Of a stretch of DNA of 64,000 bases, positions 59,530-64,000 are shown in pieces (positions within the stretch are counted from its first letter, which is position 1; each line of letters begins with the position of its first letter). Source of the DNA: Quillaja saponaria (taxonomy: Eukaryota > Streptophyta > Magnoliopsida > Fabales > Quillajaceae); NCBI GenBank assembly GCA_029379385.1, contig CM055612.1, forward strand, positions 12,338,001 to 12,402,000. Direction: 5' to 3'. The notes beneath the pieces were generated by a model. The model was not told the DNA's origin and searched no databases. It was given only the letters and a program-made list of their open reading frames with translations. The position numbers were made by a program, and so were the translations under genes.

Positions 59530-60620
59530 AAAAATATGAATAAAAAGGAAAAAGAAAAATAGAAGAACCAGATCCTTCAGATCTTGATCAGAAAAATAAA
59601 GTCTATTATCAAAAAGAGATATATGAGTTAAAAGAAGAAAAAGATAGAAAATCTTTAACTTCTGAAATTCCTACCATGACTAGAAAAGATGATTTAAATA
59701 AACAGAATGTTTCAATAAATGGAACATATTTGGATCTAACAAATGTCTTAATAAAAGACTATGAAAAAACTATAGATGAATGGACACAATCATTGTCCAT
59801 AGTCATAACAAATTATAAAACTGCTTGGTCTAAAGAAAGATTTTTAGACTTCATAGCAGGAACATTGCAAGGAGACACTTAGCAATTTCTTAAGAAATTA
59901 GAAAGTTTTATAAAAAGAATAGTACTAAAAAAAGGATTGTTTGAAAACTTCAACTCATTTGATAAAATATTACAAGAATTTGTTAACATTATAAAGAAAG
60001 AATTTTGTGGTCATATGGATCCACAAAATATAAAGTCAGAAGTAAATTATACTCAGACAAAAATAAAATTATGTGATATATGAGAATTAGAAAAATTCTC
60101 TAAACAATTTCAAAAATGTTATCATAAATTAGATGTTATTGAGTAAGAATTTTGGCTTAATCAGTATTTTCATAAGTTGTCTCCTCCATAAGATGAATTA
60201 TTTAGCAACACATATAAGTCCTTCTTAGAAAATACTAATGGAGAAGATACTCTAGGGAATAGAATTAAGTATGCAATTAGACAAGTTCTAGATCATTGTC
60301 TAACTGCAAAAGCGACTAAACAAGTCAAGAAACAAGTAGGAGACATATATTGCACTAAGTTTCTCAAAGACGATTGTGAATTTGAATGTAATAAATCAAA
60401 ACCAAAAAAGTTTACATGAAAAAATGGGAAGAAAAATAATCCAAGAAAATTTAAATCACATAAAAAATATGAGAAGAAAAAAGAAATTTTGGAAACCTAG
60501 AAAATGTTGCAAATGCTACATCTGTAATGAAGATGGATCATTATCCACCACAATGTCCTAAAAGAGAAAAAAGTGGAAAGAAAATGATAAAAACATTAGA
60601 AGAAAATGAATTATAAATTT
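59530..60620 (+). pseudogene. Viral coat-protein region, broken
   Basis: A long segment with an acidic-then-lysine-rich layout. The core (59676-59879 open) contains T-A-W-S-K-E-R-F-L-D-F, followed by L-E-S-F-I-K-R. The basic tail ends in a zinc knuckle: the C-K-C-Y-I-C half is at 60509-60526, while the His/Cys half lies in another frame. Stops at 59880 and 60082 and beyond break the frame. Knuckle plus basic tail mark a Caulimoviridae coat protein. Confidence 0.8.
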
Positions 60621-60699
60621 GTTATAGAGAATAAATCTCTGATAACAAATCTATATTATATGAAATCTCTAGTGAAGAAGAAAGTTCAGATGAAGAATT

Positions 60700-61600
60700 T
60701 TCTTTTATGTTTCAAGAAATCCCTAATTTTGAGCAGCAGGTTACAAAATTAGGTGATGTTATAAAAGAATATATGTATATAAAAGATTCTACTTTAAAGA
60801 TAAGAAATCCTACAAAAGAAGAAATCTATAAGATATATAAATTTAATTTCTAGAGTGCTAGACATTTTGAACAATTTTTAGGAAACACTGCAGCTAAAGC
60901 TTCAGAAGAAGAAACAGTCAAATTAAATATTTTCGACTTAGCAAAAATTAAGAGACTTAAGAAAAAGTTTCCAAAAATTAGATATATACATATAGGTATA
61001 ATCTAGATAAAAACAAAAACATTATTTTGTCAAGGAATTGATACTCTTATTCTAGCTGTCCTGTATGATAATAGATTAAATGATCCTATGAAAGCTCCCA
61101 TATGAAAAATTCAATCTAATTTAGTCACATGAGTAGTTTGGTTTAAAATTAAGCCAAATTATTTCATATCCATTAATGATCCTAATATTCAGAATTCTTT
61201 AAAACTGAGAATCCAAACTAAGAATATAGGAATGATGGAAGATAGTAATGATTTAGCTATATAATGGAAATCCATCTATGAGCTAACAAATCTCGCTCAA
61301 ACATCAACTAGTGAAGTTGATAAGAAGTTTGTTGAAATATTTGAACCTCGTGGATTTGATTCAGAAATTCAGCCACGATTAATAAATTAGAATGATTTAG
61401 AAATACCTTCCGATTGGTTAATAAAAGATTTAACTGAAAATAGGGAACAACAAAATGTTCAACATTTAGAGTTTATTGCCTCAGGAAGTAATCTTTACTT
61501 TAAGGATAGAAGGTTCTTTAGTAGTAATCAACCAAGATTAATTCCTAATATAAGTTTTGGCGGTCAAAGTCAAAAATAAATTCAAGAAAATAAATTCTCT
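60700..61600 (+). pseudogene. Viral movement-protein region (30K superfamily), broken
   Basis: Between the zinc knuckle and the protease there is text with D-N-R (the L-x-D-x-R-like motif), then W-F-K-I-K-P-N-Y-F-I-S-I-N-D-P-N-I and I-Q-T-K-N-I-G-M-M-E, which fits the beta-rich core of 30K-type movement proteins of this family. Several stops (near 60853, 61003, 61104, 61128, 61261) interrupt it. The assignment is by motif spacing and position, so it is less sure than the coat and RT calls. Confidence 0.6.
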
Positions 61601-61619
61601 GAAGACAATAGTATATGAA

Positions 61620-63500
61620 CTAGTTAAAGGATAATAAATCATAGTGTTAATTTTCTTATACTTCCAGGTTCAAATAATTCTTCAAGAAATGAAGAATTAA
61701 AAACTATAATTGTATCTCAACTTTTAATTGGAAGAAATGAAGACATCATTTTTTCTTATCAACATAAGAAGAAATGCAATTATGTCTTAGGTAATTTCAA
61801 TTTCTCAGGGTATAAATCATACCAATTAGATGTTTTGATAAATACAAGTGTTACAACAAGTACTTGTAGAATTAATGCTTTACTATAAAAAAATAGTTAT
61901 TAATGAAACATTCTATTATAGCTAAAGGAATATATGGTAAAGAAACTGTTATCGAATACAAAACTAAGAATATACCAATTTGGTTAATAAATAAAAAATT
62001 TCTTATTCCAAAAATTTTATGTTTTTCTTTTATGCATGGAGATATGCTATTAGGAAATAATTTCTTACAAAAATATTTTCTGTTAGAATTAGATAATAAT
62101 TTCTTAAAATTAACTTTAAATGAATCTAGACTATCTATACCTATACTTGTAGAACATAAGTATATATGTGATAAATGATTCGAACCTTTTAAAAAGAAAG
62201 GTGAAATTCAAGCTTTATAAACTTTCACATTGGTTATATAAACAGCTAGAACCAAATTTTAGTGAAGACCCTTTAAAATTATGGAAAAAAAGTCTTAGAT
62301 ATTGTAGCTTAAAGCTTATGTGATCCTAATAAAATAATTAGCTTAAAGCTAGACGAATTTAAAATTCAAATAAAAGAATTATTAGAAAAATGAATTAACA
62401 GAATCAACTACTAGTTTTTTATTCTAGTCCAGCTTTTATGATAAGAAACCACTCTGAGATAAAAAGAGAAAAAGTTAGGATGATGATTAATTATAAAAAG
62501 ATTAAATCAAAATCTTGAATTTGATAGCTATTTTATCCTTAGAAAAGATGTCTTTGTTAATCAAACAAGACATGCTAATTACTTTAGTAAATTTGATTGT
62601 AAATCTAGGTTTTTGGCAATTAAAGCTAACTTTCAGTGCTTCATATAGACATTACCAATGTACTGTTATGCCATTTCAGTCTATGTAATGCTCTACAAAT
62701 TTTTCAAAGATGGGTGGATAATATCTTTAAAGACATTAAAGATTTTTGTATTGTCTATATAAATGATGTTCTTGTATTTTCTAAAACAGAAAAAGAACAT
62801 ATAAAACATTTATAAAAAGTTCGAGATATTTTCATAGAAAATTGAATTATCCTGAGCCCCAAGAAAATAGAAAAAGAAAAACAAGAAATAAAATTCTTAG
62901 TATTAAAATTAAGTCGTAAAGGAATTCAATTACAAGATCATATTCTTGTAAAAATAAAAGAATTTCCTAATAATATTGTAGACAAAAAACTAGCTATAAA
63001 TTTTTTTAAGAATATTAAATTATGGAAGAAATTTTATAAAAGATTTATCCAAAAAGGAAAACCTTTATTAGAAAAATTCAAAAAGAATAAACAATTCTTT
63101 TGGGAAGAAAAAGATTCTTTACTAATCTAAAAGATAAAAGATGAGATAAATAATCTCCTTTCAGTTTATTTTCCTAGACAAGGAGGTAAATTAATACTAG
63201 AAATTGATGCCAATGAAGAACACTAAGGAGCAATTTTAAAAGCCATAGTAAATAAAGAAAAACAAATTTGTGGTTATAATTCAGGAAAATTTAAGCCCAA
63301 TAAAATTAATTACATTATTTATTAAAAAAAACTTTTAGGCATAAAATATGGTCTAAAATATTTCATATTTATCTTTCACCAGAAAAATTTCTTATTCGTA
63401 TTGAAAATGAATCAGTAAAGAATTTTCTTAAATCAAGAAAAGGTGAGGAAAAATCCAAGAAAGATAAGATGGTATAATTATATTTGTCAATAATCTTTTG
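61620..63500 (+). pseudogene. Viral protease - reverse transcriptase - RNase H region, broken
   Basis: The protease active site at about 61826-61860 reads L-I-N-T-S-V-T-T, so the catalytic Asp is replaced by Asn; L-L-G-N-N-F-L-Q follows (61903-62178 open). The RT catalytic box at 62756-62767 is Y-I-N-D, with one of the two Asp replaced, then V-L-V-F-S. RNase H shows L-E-I-D-A-N-E at about 63200 and Y-N-S-G-K-F-K-P-N-K. Stops and frameshifts occur throughout. Losing the protease Asp and an RT Asp confirms inactivity apart from the stops. Confidence 0.85.
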
Positions 63501-63554
63501 ATATAGAGCATATTAAAAGTAACAAAAAATTTCTTGCAAATTTCTTGAGCAGAA

Positions 63555-64000
63555 ATGAGCCAGAAGAAAGATAAAGGTAAAAAATCTTTAACCGAATCTA
63601 CACGAGTATGGACAATTGTAAAGCCAAAAGCAAGGGTTAATCCTAAACAAGGACAATCTTAAAAAATTTCCAGAAATCCTAAGCAAGGACAGTCCAACCA
63701 TAATATCTTACAAAGTCCTTTTCATGAAACTATGCAACCAGCATATTTCAATAATATTCCACAAAATATTTATAGTATAGCCACTATACTATTATCCACC
63801 TCACCCTATAGCCTACAACATTCAGTATACTCAAAACCAGTTTGAGTCAGCCTAAATTCTATGCACAAACAGTGCAAAAGGCATAAAAATTAATTGTTGA
63901 AGAAAAGAAAGAAGAAATTAAATAAGTTTCATATTTCTTTAATACAGGATTACCATAAAATATATATGATCTTATGAATGGAGTATGGAAATCTCATATT
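63555..64000 (+). pseudogene. Start of the viral ORF downstream of RT, broken
   Basis: An ATG at 63555 overlaps the end of the RNase H frame, a compact arrangement usual in these viruses. The frame begins M-S-Q-K-K-D-K-G-K-K and meets a stop near 63660; more text continues to the window end. By position it would be the transactivator-like or last ORF, but no domain is visible. It contains a short direct repeat (AATCCTAA(A/G)CAAGGACA at about 63641 and 63676). Confidence 0.5.

Larger units (their letters stand above)
58666..64000 (+). pseudogene. Endogenous pararetrovirus (Caulimoviridae) relic, lineage B
   Basis: A nearly genome-length but broken viral insertion that runs off the window end. 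In order on the + strand: primer site, leader with a small coiled-coil-like frame (about 59010-59160), coat protein, movement protein, aspartic protease, reverse transcriptase, RNase H, and the start of a further ORF. Coat protein placed ahead of movement protein is the order I recall for cavemovirus and solendovirus, and differs from lineage A at the window start. Many TAG/TGA/TAA codons, several seemingly from G-to-A change, and frameshifts interrupt every gene. The A-rich composition is viral rather than host. It is not functional. Confidence 0.88.

Overview
This is nuclear DNA of a flowering plant, most likely a eudicot. It is AT-rich, its genes have many short exons with GT..AG introns, and its proteins are plant-type. 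I cannot name the species.

Four genes look intact. (1) A MINPP-type histidine acid phosphatase, + strand, 13965-20925: 11 exons, 495 aa, ending KDEF. (2) Translation initiation factor eIF2 alpha, + strand, 36141-39460: 7 exons, 344 aa, kinase-target serine conserved. (3) A Golgi-type PMT/QUA2-family putative methyltransferase, + strand, 41104-45567: 8 exons, 616 aa. (4) A PNGase A-like amidase, - strand, 46573-48450: one exon, 625 aa, tail-to-tail with the PMT gene. The summed exons of genes 1-3 keep frame exactly. These genes do housekeeping work (inositol phosphate metabolism, translation, Golgi wall polymers, N-glycan release) and do not form a cluster with one job.

Three gene relics also lie here. 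An MCA (mid1-complementing activity) gene on the - strand (21975-24970) keeps two clean N-terminal exons but has a decayed PLAC8 domain. A GH3 acyl-amido synthetase pseudogene is at 53578-55678. An ALG10 first exon stands alone at 56722-56885.

The rest is layered repeat DNA. Decayed endogenous pararetroviruses (Caulimoviridae) occupy both ends, 1-about 2650 and 58666-64000, and their domain orders differ, so they look like two lineages. At 6.6-13.5 kb an outer inverted repeat encloses a PIF/Harbinger element with imperfect terminal repeats. That element carries a transposase ORF and a Myb/SANT ORF, and the Myb ORF is split by a solo LTR with a perfect 5-bp target duplication. At 27.2-33.6 kb a tandem array of about 140-bp units was entered by a DUF4371-type hAT element and separately by an LTR. 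A CACTA end, tRNA-derived SINEs, nested Harbinger-like MITEs, a LINE tail inside an eIF2 alpha intron and an AT-rich repeat family complete the picture.

No new enzyme system stands out. The most interesting points are the pair of unlike pararetroviruses, the readable insertion histories, the KDEF terminus and a copied piece of an eIF2 alpha intron.
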